Of a DNA stretch of 64,000 bases, positions 38,863 to 48,031 are shown in pieces. The translations under genes and the position numbers were made by a program. The DNA comes from Halomonas citrativorans (GTDB lineage Bacteria; Pseudomonadota; Gammaproteobacteria; Pseudomonadales; Halomonadaceae), in assembly GCF_900163645.1 (NCBI RefSeq), contig NZ_FUKM01000002.1, positions 1-64,000 of the forward strand. Reading direction: 5' to 3'. Position 1 is the first letter of the stretch, and the number at the start of each line of letters is the position of its first letter. The notes under the pieces were generated by a model. The model made no database searches. It was not told the DNA's origin and saw only the letters and a program-made list of their open reading frames with translations.

Positions 38863-39408
38863 ATGAGCCTGGTTACCGTCAGTTTAGGCAGCAATATTGA
38901 TCCTGTGCGTCATATCCGCCTGTGTCTCGATGCACTTTTCGATACCTTTGGGCCTTTAAACGTCTCGCGCGTTTTTGAAAGCGAGCCGGTTGGTTTTAGC
39001 GATACCCGTAATTTTTACAACCTGGTCGTGGCCTTCGAAAGTAACTGGTCGCCGGGTGAATTACAGGCATGGGCCAAGGCTTTGGAGATTCTTCATGGCC
39101 GTAAGCAGGGCTTGGCCAAATACAGCCCTAAAGCGCTGGATATCGACCTGCTAACGGTGGGTAGCCTGCGTGGCGTTGTTGAAGGTGTTGCACTGCCCCG
39201 TGCAGAGATTACCGAAAGCGCATTCGTGTTACAGCCCTTGGCGGAGCTGCTACCTAACGAACGGCATCCGGCTTGTAACACGCCTTACGCCGCACTTTGG
39301 AATAATTTTTCGTTGGGGAATCAGCGGCTTTGGGCGGTAGATTTCACCTGGGGCAGCGCTTGGATATCGCATGCGGAGTCTGCGCCTTGTAAGTCCCAGG
39401 CTCGCTAA
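38863..39408 (+). CDS. folK: 2-amino-4-hydroxy-6-hydroxymethyldihydropteridine diphosphokinase
   Basis: A 181-aa pyrophosphokinase acting right after FolB in folate synthesis. The start at 38863 (MSLVTVSLGSNIDPVRHIRL) follows folB by 4 bases and gives the HPPK N-terminus SLGSN. Other family parts: VFESEPVGFSDTRNFYNLVV and ALDIDLLTVGSL (the DxD metal site). The family's PHPR stretch before the Phe-Val loop is changed to LPRAEITESAFVLQPLAEL. It is slightly longer at the C-terminus than usual. Codon and gene order are chromosomal. Confidence 0.93.
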   Translation: MSLVTVSLGSNIDPVRHIRLCLDALFDTFGPLNVSRVFESEPVGFSDTRNFYNLVVAFESNWSPGELQAWAKALEILHGRKQGLAKYSPKALDIDLLTVGSLRGVVEGVALPRAEITESAFVLQPLAELLPNERHPACNTPYAALWNNFSLGNQRLWAVDFTWGSAWISHAESAPCKSQAR

Positions 39409-39426
39409 TCATCTCTGTTTACCTAA

Positions 39427-40587
39427 TCATCCGTTTAACGCATCACTGACCGCTTGCTGACGCTGTTCACGTAGCGCCTGGCCTAATCCAGCCCCCTTGA
39501 ACCCTTGAGCGATTAGCTCCTGCGGGCTAACGCTGCGTGCCGCCAGCCAAGCAGCCTGTAGCGGCTGGGCATAGTTACTGTCAATAACACCGGCACTTTC
39601 AATAACACCGACACTTTCAACCACACTGACTAACGTGAGCTGTGTGGCGACCTGGTCAGGCTTACGAAAACCATCCAGGCGCTCCAGCCAATGCAACACG
39701 GCTACCGCCTCTAAGGGCTCTTTTAGTAGCGAAAGCGTCAACGCGACATGGCGCGCCAACTGCGTTACCGCATTGGGTAAACGTAGCTTTTCCGCCAATG
39801 CCTCGCGGCCCACGTCATCCAGCACGCTCACCAGTAATGCATAGCGCCAGTGCGCCAGCAGCGTTGGGTTATCGTCAGGCACGTACTGTAGTGCGGCCAA
39901 GCCGTCCTGCAGTTTTTCTGCTGAGAACGGCCACCATATTGCCAGCGCTTCACACTGCGCCAATGTCGTGAAGTAAGCTTCGGGGCTGGGTTCACCCAAA
40001 GCTTTTTCGGTTTCTACCCATACCCGTTCAGCCGCCAAATGCTCAAGCTCACCACTGCGGCTAACCTCGGTCATCAATGCCAGGGTTTCAGAGGCGATAG
40101 AGAATCCCAGCGACGCATAGCGGGCTAAAAAACGTGCCGTGCGCAGCACCCGAAGCGGGTCTTCACCAAACGCACAGGAAATATGGCGCAGTATGCGTTT
40201 TTCGATATCCCCTTGGCCATCAAAGGGGTCAATCAGCGGCCCATCGACCCGTTGAGCAATGGCATTGACGGTCAGGTCGCGGCGCAGCAGGTCCTCTTCC
40301 AACGTTACCTCGGGGCTGGCATGCACTTCAAACCCGGAATATCCGTGCCCGGTTTTTCGCTCCGTACGCGCCAGCGCATACTCCTCCGCTGTATCAGGGT
40401 GCAAAAACACCGGAAAATCTCGCCCCACCGGCTTAAAGCCGCGCTGGCGCATAGCCGCTGGGGTAGCGCCGACCACCACCCAGTCGTTGTCATACACTGG
40501 CCAGCCCAGCAGTGCATCGCGAACAGCGCCACCCACGCGGTATACGTCCAGCCCGACAATGCGCGGATCATTCGAATGCGTCACCAC
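39427..40587 (-). CDS. cca: CCA-adding tRNA nucleotidyltransferase
   Basis: A 386-aa class II enzyme that adds or repairs the CCA end of tRNAs. The nucleotidyltransferase head has [20 protein letters not shown] with the DxD metal site; then [20 protein letters not shown] and [12 protein letters not shown], and the neck [17 protein letters not shown]. The E. coli-type HD phosphohydrolase motif is not evident and the C-terminal part is short and variable, as in the version lacking a functional HD domain. The GTG start overlaps the apaH stop by one base (TAGTG), so the two are translationally coupled. Confidence 0.93.
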   Translation of the reverse strand: MVTHSNDPRIVGLDVYRVGGAVRDALLGWPVYDNDWVVVGATPAAMRQRGFKPVGRDFPVFLHPDTAEEYALARTERKTGHGYSGFEVHASPEVTLEEDLLRRDLTVNAIAQRVDGPLIDPFDGQGDIEKRILRHISCAFGEDPLRVLRTARFLARYASLGFSIASETLALMTEVSRSGELEHLAAERVWVETEKALGEPSPEAYFTTLAQCEALAIWWPFSAEKLQDGLAALQYVPDDNPTLLAHWRYALLVSVLDDVGREALAEKLRLPNAVTQLARHVALTLSLLKEPLEAVAVLHWLERLDGFRKPDQVATQLTLVSVVESVGVIESAGVIDSNYAQPLQAAWLAARSVSPQELIAQGFKGAGLGQALREQRQQAVSDALNG

Positions 40588-41405
40588 TACCGCTCTCCTC
40601 GTTGCTGGCTGGGTACGCTAATTCGCTCACCGGTATCTATATTAAGCGCGGTTAACGCCCCACCCCACACGCAGCCCGTATCCAACGCGTCTACCCGAAC
40701 CCTGGCGCCCCGAGTTTTTCCTTCTAGCGCGGCCCAGTGACCAAACAGGAGGTGCGGATCATCGTCACGTGCATACTGAAACCACGGCGCAAAGCCAGAT
40801 GGGGCGCTAGCGAGGCCCTCTTTAGCAGCAAACTCCAGCTGCCCTTGGCTGTCAATAAAGCGCATACGTGCCATAGCGTTAACAATAAAGCGCAGCCGGT
40901 CCATTCCCTCCAGGTCCTCTCGCCAACGATCAGGCTGATTACCAAAAAGCTCGGTCAAGAAATGCCCTGACTGCTCGCTGGCCAGCGCTTGCTCGACCTC
41001 ACGGCTATAAGCGACAGCCTGCTCTATGCGCCACTGAGGCAGCAAACCGGCATGCGTCATTAGGGTATTGCCTTGCTGCACTGCAAGCGGCTGGCACTGC
41101 AGCCAATCCAGCAGTTGCTCGCGATCTGGCGCATTAAGAATATCGTTGAGAGTGTCGTGCTTTTTTTGCCTGCCGCCGCCACGCGCGACCACCAACAAAT
41201 GAAAGTCGTGGTTGCCTAGCACACAGCGTACCGCGCCGCCCAGTGCGTGCGCTTCGCGTAAACACTCAAGGGAGCCTGGACCACGGTTGATCACATCGCC
41301 CACCAGCCACAAAGTATCGTGCGAGGGATTAAAGTCCAGGGCTTCAAGTAGCGTCATAAACTCGGCGTAACAGCCATGCAAATCGCCAATCGCGTAGGTA
41401 CTCAT
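40587..41405 (-). CDS. apaH: symmetrical bis(5'-nucleosyl)-tetraphosphatase
   Basis: A 272-aa calcineurin-like phosphoesterase that splits Ap4A into two ADP. The five metallophosphatase motifs are seen: [43 protein letters not shown], the ...[11 protein letters not shown]is and [11 protein letters not shown]. Length matches ApaH. The expected RNA 5'-decapping activity on Np4-capped transcripts is known for E. coli ApaH. It precedes cca with a one-base overlap. Last housekeeping gene before the accessory region. Confidence 0.95.
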   Translation of the reverse strand: MSTYAIGDLHGCYAEFMTLLEALDFNPSHDTLWLVGDVINRGPGSLECLREAHALGGAVRCVLGNHDFHLLVVARGGGRQKKHDTLNDILNAPDREQLLDWLQCQPLAVQQGNTLMTHAGLLPQWRIEQAVAYSREVEQALASEQSGHFLTELFGNQPDRWREDLEGMDRLRFIVNAMARMRFIDSQGQLEFAAKEGLASAPSGFAPWFQYARDDDPHLLFGHWAALEGKTRGARVRVDALDTGCVWGGALTALNIDTGERISVPSQQRGER

Positions 41406-41441
41406 GCGCGGGCCTTATATGAAAACAAAGAGCGTCGAAAT

Positions 41442-41469
41442 AAAAAAACGTGCTGCATGCTCACAGCAC
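41442..41469 (-). terminator. orphan minus-strand terminator upstream of apaH
   Basis: On the minus strand GTGCTG/CAGCAC with an 8-nt loop is followed by G and seven T. It sits 37 bases before the apaH start and faces into apaH, but no minus-strand gene lies upstream until 48612. It may be an attenuator in the apaH leader, or the leftover of a gene lost from this place. Confidence 0.5.
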
Positions 41470-41653
41470 TGTAGCCGCTAAATTGCTCTGGTGAATTGGG
41501 AAAATATGGACCAATATAAATCAAGCATACCCGTTGGGGTGCTTTTGCTTTTAACAACGCGACCATACCTTTTAATAGCTATCGTTAATTACAACCGTTA
41601 ATAACATCCTGCAAAGTAAAGCACTTGCCACAGCCAAGGACAACACAACCAAT

Positions 41654-41815
41654 ATGACGCCCACCTATACACGGCGCTGGCTATTAAAAATCGCAACGTT
41701 TACGGGCATGAGCCTTGTTCTCGTCCCCGTTACCGCCTTGCTCCCTGTGGCCAACGCAACGAACGTTTCACCCACATTGGTTAACGGTTGGCTACTGCGA
41801 GCGAGTGATTGCTAA
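41654..41815 (+). CDS. 53-aa twin-arginine-signal protein coupled to a GMC dehydrogenase
   Basis: A short gene too small for most gene finders. It begins MTPTYTRRWLLKIATFTGMS, with a twin-arginine motif (RRWLLK), a hydrophobic stretch and an AxA-type end (PVANA), then about 18 residues. Its TAA overlaps the ATG of the following GMC oxidoreductase (TAATG), showing coupling. Flavoprotein dehydrogenases of this type usually pair with a Tat-exported small subunit that carries the large one across the membrane; this one is much shorter than known small subunits and may be truncated. The upstream 250 bases contain only the orphan terminator. Confidence 0.55.
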   Translation: MTPTYTRRWLLKIATFTGMSLVLVPVTALLPVANATNVSPTLVNGWLLRASDC

Positions 41816-42537
41816 TGTACCTGCCTTTTGAGGAGCTCAACGAGCAGGATGATACGCTGGATGTGTGTATTATTGGCAGCGGCGCTGCAGGCATGTCAAT
41901 TGCCGTGACGCTAGCCCGGCAAGGCCATCAGGTTTTACTCTGCGAAGGCGGCGATGAAGTATTTAGCGAACGCTCTCAGGATAATTACCGCGGCGAAGTG
42001 GTTGGCGATACGTATATTCCGCTCGAGACGAGCCGGCTACGCTATTTAGGCGGCTCCACCAATCATTGGGGCGGCGTTTCTCGCTCACTTGATGCTTATG
42101 ACTTTACGGGCAAAACGGCTGCCCCCGAGACCGTATGGCCTATTGGCCAGGAAGCGCTAACCCCTTACCTTAGCGCAGCCACCGAGCTGCTAAATTTGGA
42201 CCCGATTCCTGCGGATGAGCCTGTCGCCTCCTCAGACCTTAACCGTATTCATTTTTCACTGGGAACGCCGGTACGCGTGCAACATAAGTATGCCGAGATG
42301 CTTGAAGCATCACCCCATCTGACCTGTTGTCTGACCGCCAACCTGGTGGCACTTGAAACCGAAAATGGCCGTATCACCAGTGCTACATTTGCCAACTACC
42401 AAGGCGAGACACACACAGTACACGCCCGCTACTTTGTCCTCGCCTGCGGAGGGATTGATAACGCGCGTTTGCTGCTATGGTGCAACCAACAATATCAGCT
42501 AACATTTAGATTGACACCCTATCCTTTAACATCCTAA
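41815..42537 (+). pseudogene. GMC oxidoreductase, truncated by the recombinase module
   Basis: The N-terminal part of a GMC/choline-dehydrogenase-like FAD enzyme. The dinucleotide-binding fold is VCIIGSGAAGMSIAVTLARQ and the GMC signature-like SRLRYLGGSTNHWGGVSRSL is clear, then YFVLACGGIDNARLLLWCNQ. After about residue 226 (near 42493) family similarity stops and the last residues read LTFRLTPYPLTS from unrelated AT-rich DNA. About 240 residues remain of an expected 500 or more, and the substrate domain is absent. The rest of the gene is not found elsewhere in the window. The insertion of the downstream four-gene module is the likely cause. Confidence 0.8.
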
Positions 42538-42560
42538 GGTTGACATCAAAACTAGGGTGT
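42511..42560. repeat. inverted and direct repeats at the left end of the recombinase module
   Basis: ACACCCTA (42514-42521) is the exact reverse complement of TAGGGTGT (42553-42560). Within the same stretch TTGACA occurs twice (42511 and 42540). They lie between the GMC break and the first recombinase ATG at 42565 and are candidates for recombinase binding or the module's promoter. Confidence 0.5.
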
Positions 42561-42564
42561 TAGT

Positions 42565-44037
42565 ATGGCTGATGTTATTCTTGAGAAAAATAAACGAATA
42601 TTGAATATCGAGCTTTGCCAGGGGCTGTTCGACTTTGTATCGGCCTCCAAACTTGATAAAGATTATTCAAAAACACATTTAGAAGCATCGGACCCGCCAT
42701 GTTATTTCTATACCAAACCAGAAACCCATTACCAGTCACTTCGGTCAGAAATTTACAACATGCCATTTTTGTTGCTAGAGGATGGAAATCCTTGGTGGGA
42801 AGCAAATGCATTTTTTGTAGAACAAGTTAGATATAACACCAACCCTATGGCCAGGCCTACTGATGACCTTCATCGTAAAGCTAGTAGATTGCTAAGCTAT
42901 AAAATGTTTTGCGAGGAAAGGAATATCGATTGGTTGAATTTTTCAGGTAGACGTCCCTCAACGCGGCCTACTTATAGATTCTACCATTATCTTATTCATG
43001 ATAGCGGTTTGAGTAATGGGGTTATCAGTCAGTTTACAGGTGCAGTTTATAGTTTCTATGAGTATGTGGCAAAAAACTGGCATGTGATTGATTTAGAACG
43101 TGTTGATTCAGTAAAAACTGTAAGACTGTTTTTAGAGGGTAAAACAGGAAGTTTTACAAAAGAAGTGAAAGTACGCCAGCTTCGTAGGCCTATGATTAAG
43201 TCTGATGGCCCAGAAATTGGTTATGTTCGTGAGAACGGCGAAGATTTGCGCCCTCTTAGCAAAAAGCATCGAGAAGAATTTTTGAAAGTCATTAACGGGT
43301 CGTCTTGGGCGCCACTGGAACGCTTGATTTGCCTTTCCAGTATGTTCACAGGTGCTAGAAAGCAGTCAGTTTTAACACTTAGGATGAAGCACCTTGCCTC
43401 CTTTGTTAAAGAAAATCTTAATAATGATGGAACCTATACAGTACACGCCGGAGCTGGAACGAGCATAGACACTAAGTTTGGCAAAAAACAAACTCTGTAT
43501 TTTCCACAACAGTTAGCTCATGAGATGTTTGTGTATGCCAATTCAGATGTTGCTCGTGCTAGAAGGGAGAAATTTAAACATGTCTTTGCTTCTAATTACC
43601 CCAATATGGAGATGATAAAAGATGAAGATATTTATTTATTTCTTTCAGATCAAGGAAATTGTTACTACATGGCTAAGGATGATCCAAGATATCCCAAGGC
43701 TAAAGCTCCTCCTACTGGTCAGGTAACTGGTACACTTAGAGCAAAGCTCTTTAAATTTGTAGAGGATGACTTTCCTAAAAATTTTACGTTCCATTGGTTG
43801 AGGGCAACTTACGCTTACATGTACTACCTCTGGTTGCAGCCGCTAGTTGAGGCAGGCTATATTAAAATTGGTGAAGAAATATCATTGATTCAACGGAGGC
43901 TTCACCACAATGACCGAGCAACAACAGAGGAGTATCTAAAGCTTTTTAGCAACATAAATGAAGTACTTGACGCACAAGAAAAATTCGAGAGTGTGATTTT
44001 GAATCGCAAGATGTTTGATCATAGGGGTTTTCTTTGA
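42565..44037 (+). CDS. tyrosine recombinase 1 of the module (complete catalytic set)
   Basis: A 490-aa tyrosine-recombinase-like protein, much longer than phage integrases. The C-terminal half carries all catalytic positions: R265 in MFTGARKQSVLTLR, K304 in DTKFGKKQTLYFP, H410 and R413 in FHWLRATYAYMYYLW, H447 or H448 in RRLHHNDRATTEEY, and nucleophile Y457. The N-terminal 250 residues include a probable core-binding domain (about 125-195) after a unique segment. By analogy with Tn554 TnpA or GMT GmtY it is probably the main strand-cleaving enzyme. The last codons overlap the next gene by TTGA. No strong ribosome-binding site is visible. Confidence 0.85.
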   Translation: MADVILEKNKRILNIELCQGLFDFVSASKLDKDYSKTHLEASDPPCYFYTKPETHYQSLRSEIYNMPFLLLEDGNPWWEANAFFVEQVRYNTNPMARPTDDLHRKASRLLSYKMFCEERNIDWLNFSGRRPSTRPTYRFYHYLIHDSGLSNGVISQFTGAVYSFYEYVAKNWHVIDLERVDSVKTVRLFLEGKTGSFTKEVKVRQLRRPMIKSDGPEIGYVRENGEDLRPLSKKHREEFLKVINGSSWAPLERLICLSSMFTGARKQSVLTLRMKHLASFVKENLNNDGTYTVHAGAGTSIDTKFGKKQTLYFPQQLAHEMFVYANSDVARARREKFKHVFASNYPNMEMIKDEDIYLFLSDQGNCYYMAKDDPRYPKAKAPPTGQVTGTLRAKLFKFVEDDFPKNFTFHWLRATYAYMYYLWLQPLVEAGYIKIGEEISLIQRRLHHNDRATTEEYLKLFSNINEVLDAQEKFESVILNRKMFDHRGFL

Positions 44038-45995
44038 TTAATGTCGAGCGAAAAAACCCTGATGCATTGAAGAAACTCGTCGAAAGACCAACAGATATCT
44101 TTACGGTTCGAGAGTTGGATGTTGAGCTTCTTAGACCTGAACGCCTAAGAATAAAGCTTGCAGATGATATTAGGCTTACGCCTTTAGATTTCGGGGCGCT
44201 TTGCTACGAGAGACGAGAAAGATTATTTTGCAACACTAGAGAACGTAATAAAATTATAGGACGCTCCGACCATGTAGATTTAAGCTCTCTGCGAACTGAG
44301 CGGCGTACTGTTATAGCTGGTTTGGTCGATCTTTTTTTAGTAAATGGATCAAGAGAGAACACAATCAAAGCACTACATGTTCAAGTGTCGGCGGTATTTG
44401 ATTGGTGTGACTTGAGTGGACACAGCGATTTTCTTACGAGTAAGGAAGCCGCAAGAGTAGCTTATATTCTTTTTATTGATAGCCTCTTTGCTGCAATTCA
44501 CGCTGGCAAGTATAAGCCTTACACGCTACTTCCACGGCAGCACGCAATGTGGCGTTTGTTGGAGCTACGTTTTGGAAAGGCCGATGAAATTGCAATAACG
44601 AGCGGAATTACTCCTCTTCGGGCAGCCTCAAGCTCAGTTCAAGCGCCAAAAAAAGAGGCGGTTGTGCAGTATTTTGACGTTGTGAAAACCCTTGCTTTAA
44701 GTCTTTCAGATAACCTTTTGAATGAAAAGCCTTTTCCCTTTCTTTTAGAATTCATGAATTACTCGACGTATAGGTTTCCGGTTCACCAGCGAGGCGTTAA
44801 AACTCCATATACGAGCAATGAAGCTAAAACCTATAATTTTATCGAGGGTAGAGTAGCTACGTTTCCTGAGTACATGGAAAATTACCAGGGGAAGAAATTT
44901 GAAGCGCTGCGTACTCTCAATAAAGCCCAGGTTTTCTTAAATGAAAGTAATAGTAATTCTAGGTGTGGAGCAAGGATTGAATGCGGCGCTACAGCTATGA
45001 AAGCATGGGCGTGCGTGTTTTTTGTTTTGACCGGGGCTAACGAAGATGTGTTTCGTAATCTCGAATATGACTCTGCCCTTGAGGTAGTTAAGTCGCCATT
45101 TAAAAAAAGCTTGAGTAGTATTAAGTTTCGAGCAAATGGTAAGAATATTCGGCTGCCAATCGGTCGTGAGCAGGGGCTTTTCTTGCTTAAAAAATATCTT
45201 AGTTTTAGAGCGTGGATGCTTAATGGTCAGGAATGTAAGTGGCTTTTTCTTTATGTTGTAGGGGCTAACTACTCACCAAAGCGTGACTTTAAAAAAATGC
45301 CTACAGGGCTGCAGTCACGGTTTTGCTCTAAGACATTATCCGGAATATACTTGCCTCCAGGCTTTAAGAATATTACAACTGGGCTTTCTAGAAAGTATAA
45401 ATCGGCAATACTCCATGAACTGCAAACCTCGCCGTCTATTGTGGCTGGCGTTATGGGGCATAAGCCATCAACAAACTTATCGCATTATGCGGAGCCGTAT
45501 CCAGGGCAGGCGGAGAGAGAGCTAGGAAAATACTGGGCCTCAATTCGAAAAGCTGCTGATAAAATTAAGATACAAGAAATAGGGAATGAATCATCCGATC
45601 AAAAAACTACGTCAGGTCATTGCAATTTATTCGGTTCTCCAGAGCCTGTCGTAGAATATCCCCCTATTAATCCAAATTGCGAAAAACAGTCCGGGTGCTT
45701 ATTTTGTGAGCATTATGTGTGTCATGCCGATGAAGAGGATTTACATAAGTTGCTTAGCTATAAATATGTGATTGGCGAGATTATTGAACAGGCAGAAGAC
45801 GTTAAACATGCAGATGATCTTCTATCTGGGCTAATGGATCGCATTGATGAAGTTGTTAACGCTATAGCTGAGTCTTCAAACCTAAACCTCGATCTCGTCC
45901 ATACTATGAAGAAGCGCGTTTTTTCACTTGGCATTCTTACTCCATTTTGGGAAAAAAGAATGCAGCGTTATGAGGCTGTTGGAATTATTCTATGA
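44034..45995 (+). CDS. tyrosine recombinase-like protein 2 (degenerate catalytic set)
   Basis: A 653-aa protein starting with TTG at 44034 (overlap TTGA). The recombinase fold is recognisable late in the protein: FVLTGANEDVFRNLEYD where the usual catalytic Arg is N336, IKFRANGKNIRLP for the beta-hairpin Lys, ITTGLSRKYKSAIL where the HxxR His is G450 but R453 stays, VMGHKPSTNLSHYAE with G475-H476 and Y485. Loss of Arg I and of the His suggests weak or no catalysis of its own. After the catalytic domain comes a Cys/His cluster (H529, C530, C549, C555, C558, C563, H564), probably a zinc site. It most resembles in position the middle gene (tnpB) of Tn554-like elements. Confidence 0.75.
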   Translation: MINVERKNPDALKKLVERPTDIFTVRELDVELLRPERLRIKLADDIRLTPLDFGALCYERRERLFCNTRERNKIIGRSDHVDLSSLRTERRTVIAGLVDLFLVNGSRENTIKALHVQVSAVFDWCDLSGHSDFLTSKEAARVAYILFIDSLFAAIHAGKYKPYTLLPRQHAMWRLLELRFGKADEIAITSGITPLRAASSSVQAPKKEAVVQYFDVVKTLALSLSDNLLNEKPFPFLLEFMNYSTYRFPVHQRGVKTPYTSNEAKTYNFIEGRVATFPEYMENYQGKKFEALRTLNKAQVFLNESNSNSRCGARIECGATAMKAWACVFFVLTGANEDVFRNLEYDSALEVVKSPFKKSLSSIKFRANGKNIRLPIGREQGLFLLKKYLSFRAWMLNGQECKWLFLYVVGANYSPKRDFKKMPTGLQSRFCSKTLSGIYLPPGFKNITTGLSRKYKSAILHELQTSPSIVAGVMGHKPSTNLSHYAEPYPGQAERELGKYWASIRKAADKIKIQEIGNESSDQKTTSGHCNLFGSPEPVVEYPPINPNCEKQSGCLFCEHYVCHADEEDLHKLLSYKYVIGEIIEQAEDVKHADDLLSGLMDRIDEVVNAIAESSNLNLDLVHTMKKRVFSLGILTPFWEKRMQRYEAVGIIL

Positions 45996-48031
45996 GAGAT
46001 AATAATATATACGCTTCTTCAATCTATGAAGAATATGATTTAGGTAGGCACTCCGAAGTGGGGAGGGTTCCACCTGATATTGTTCATGATTTTAGAGATC
46101 CACCTCCTGATTTTGTTCTTTGCAGGGACTCTTCGGGAAAGGCTACAGCGATATATGGTGAGAATGTTTGGGATTTCGATCCCTATGCTTTGAGTATTAC
46201 TCGTTCCCATTTTGTTAATTTCAACAATATTTCTGAAGGGTCTCACGCTCAGATCCAAATTATGCGATCGGAAGCGAAGAGAATTTTATTTTGTCTGATA
46301 TATTTTACCAGCGGCGGTCGATTGGGGAGAATTTCGGCTACAACCGTGCAATCGTTTTATAATTCGATAGTTAAGGCTGCTAAGTTTTGCGCTACATTGA
46401 ACGACAACCAGTTTTCAGATGGGGCGACGCTAAAAGATCTGTATGGGAATCCATCATACTTGGCTTTATTCATTAGAAGTATTTCTAAGAGCGCAATGTA
46501 CTTGAAGAGTACCGCAGCAATACTTGGTAGACTTCAGCAGTTGGAAGTTGCAAAATTGGGATTTAAAGTTTGTTCTGAGATAGATATAAAGCCTGATCGT
46601 TCGCACAATCAACATCCAGTAATACCTTCGCGAATATACTTAGAGATTGTTAACTATTGGCATTCTTTAATGGAGCATATTGCGGGAAAAGAGAGTGAGC
46701 TTACTGCTTTTATTAAAAATTTTAAAGACCCTGTGTACGGATACTCACATAAAAAGCAGAAAACGATTAGAGGGGTGTCAAAGAAGGATTTTCGTCCAGA
46801 TGTAAAGGAGGGTATTTTGGCACATGGGCTAAATGATTTATTTGACGGTCCACTTTCTGCAGCTAATAGGATTCAATTTGTCTCCGCGTTAACAAAAATG
46901 CAATATGTTGTTCTTAATATCGTTCAATTATATACTGGCATGAGGTTTGGAGAGGCTATTCGTCTTCACTATGGGTGTTTAGAAAATGTGAATGTTCCTT
47001 CGGGAAGCGAGGCGCCGGGCGCGAAAAATAAGGTTGTTTCGATTATATCAACAACGACAAAATTTACTGGGTTTAGGTCTGAATGTGCTTGGTTGGCAGG
47101 CGAGCCGGTAGTTCAGGCTGTTCGTATGGCGGAGGCTATTGTCGTAGGATTGGCTCATGTTTTGGGGCGCAATGTTGAGTCTACCCCCCTTTTCCTAAAC
47201 CCTAACTTTCTTACTCTTAAGAGTGCAAGAGAAGTAATACCATTTAATAAGAAGACTGTGGAAGGAGTTAGACCAAAGATAATAATATCCAGGAAAGACT
47301 TAGATGAGCTTGTCGCTGGAGATCCAGAACGAGACTTTATGTCTGAAGCGGCTTTTTCGATAGGAACAGAATGGCCCCTTACGTCACACCAGTATCGTCG
47401 ATCACTGTCATTTTATGCAAGTAATAGCGGTTTTGTTTCTTTGCCAACCCTTCAAACTCAGTATAAGCATACAACGAGAGAAATGGCTAAGTATTACCAG
47501 CGCGGTTTTCAAAATATTGCTTCAGTGTTTGGCTTTTATGATGAGGAGATGGACGACTTTGTACTTCCATCAGATCATTTTGCTAATGAGTTTCAAACGG
47601 GGGTTCCAATTAATAAGGCACACCAGATATTGGTAGATGTTCTTGGTTCAGAAAGTCGCCTTTTCGGAGGGACTGGGTCTTATATGGAAAAGCAACGCCT
47701 TGCTGCCAATGAGGGAGTAAGCATTTTGACTCGTAAGGAAACTGAAAGGCTGGTGCGCGAAGGTTCCATATCTTATAAGGTAACTCTATTAGGCGGTTGT
47801 ACTAAAGTTGAGCCTTGCGATTCATATATACTGGGTGAACTATTTGAATGTTTGTCCTGTCCCGGTTCGGTCATACATCCTGATAAGGTGGCTACCGAAA
47901 TTCAAAAGACTGAAAGCGAGCTATCCAACTACGATACGGACAGTGGAGAGTATCAAGTTGTGAATGCTGAGTTAGACCGATTAAAGAAGTATCAAGACAA
48001 AAATATCATAATTCATGAGGTCTTGGAATGA
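45992..48031 (+). CDS. tyrosine recombinase 3 of the module (complete catalytic set, Cys cluster)
   Basis: A 679-aa tyrosine recombinase overlapping the previous gene by ATGA. Catalytic positions seen: R318 in LYTGMRFGEAIRLH, K357 in STTTKFTGFRSE, H466 and R469 in SHQYRRSLSFYAS, H493 in YKHTTREMAKYYQRGF and Y501 or Y502. A C-terminal cluster C603, C609, C620, C623 (GCTKVEPCDSY, FECLSCPG) looks like a zinc ribbon, followed by a coiled tail (TESELSNYDTDSGEYQVVNA). It differs greatly from the other two and is not a recent duplicate. In GMT islands a protein called GmtZ is in a similar place; I cannot verify identity here. Confidence 0.85.
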   Translation: MRDNNIYASSIYEEYDLGRHSEVGRVPPDIVHDFRDPPPDFVLCRDSSGKATAIYGENVWDFDPYALSITRSHFVNFNNISEGSHAQIQIMRSEAKRILFCLIYFTSGGRLGRISATTVQSFYNSIVKAAKFCATLNDNQFSDGATLKDLYGNPSYLALFIRSISKSAMYLKSTAAILGRLQQLEVAKLGFKVCSEIDIKPDRSHNQHPVIPSRIYLEIVNYWHSLMEHIAGKESELTAFIKNFKDPVYGYSHKKQKTIRGVSKKDFRPDVKEGILAHGLNDLFDGPLSAANRIQFVSALTKMQYVVLNIVQLYTGMRFGEAIRLHYGCLENVNVPSGSEAPGAKNKVVSIISTTTKFTGFRSECAWLAGEPVVQAVRMAEAIVVGLAHVLGRNVESTPLFLNPNFLTLKSAREVIPFNKKTVEGVRPKIIISRKDLDELVAGDPERDFMSEAAFSIGTEWPLTSHQYRRSLSFYASNSGFVSLPTLQTQYKHTTREMAKYYQRGFQNIASVFGFYDEEMDDFVLPSDHFANEFQTGVPINKAHQILVDVLGSESRLFGGTGSYMEKQRLAANEGVSILTRKETERLVREGSISYKVTLLGGCTKVEPCDSYILGELFECLSCPGSVIHPDKVATEIQKTESELSNYDTDSGEYQVVNAELDRLKKYQDKNIIIHEVLE

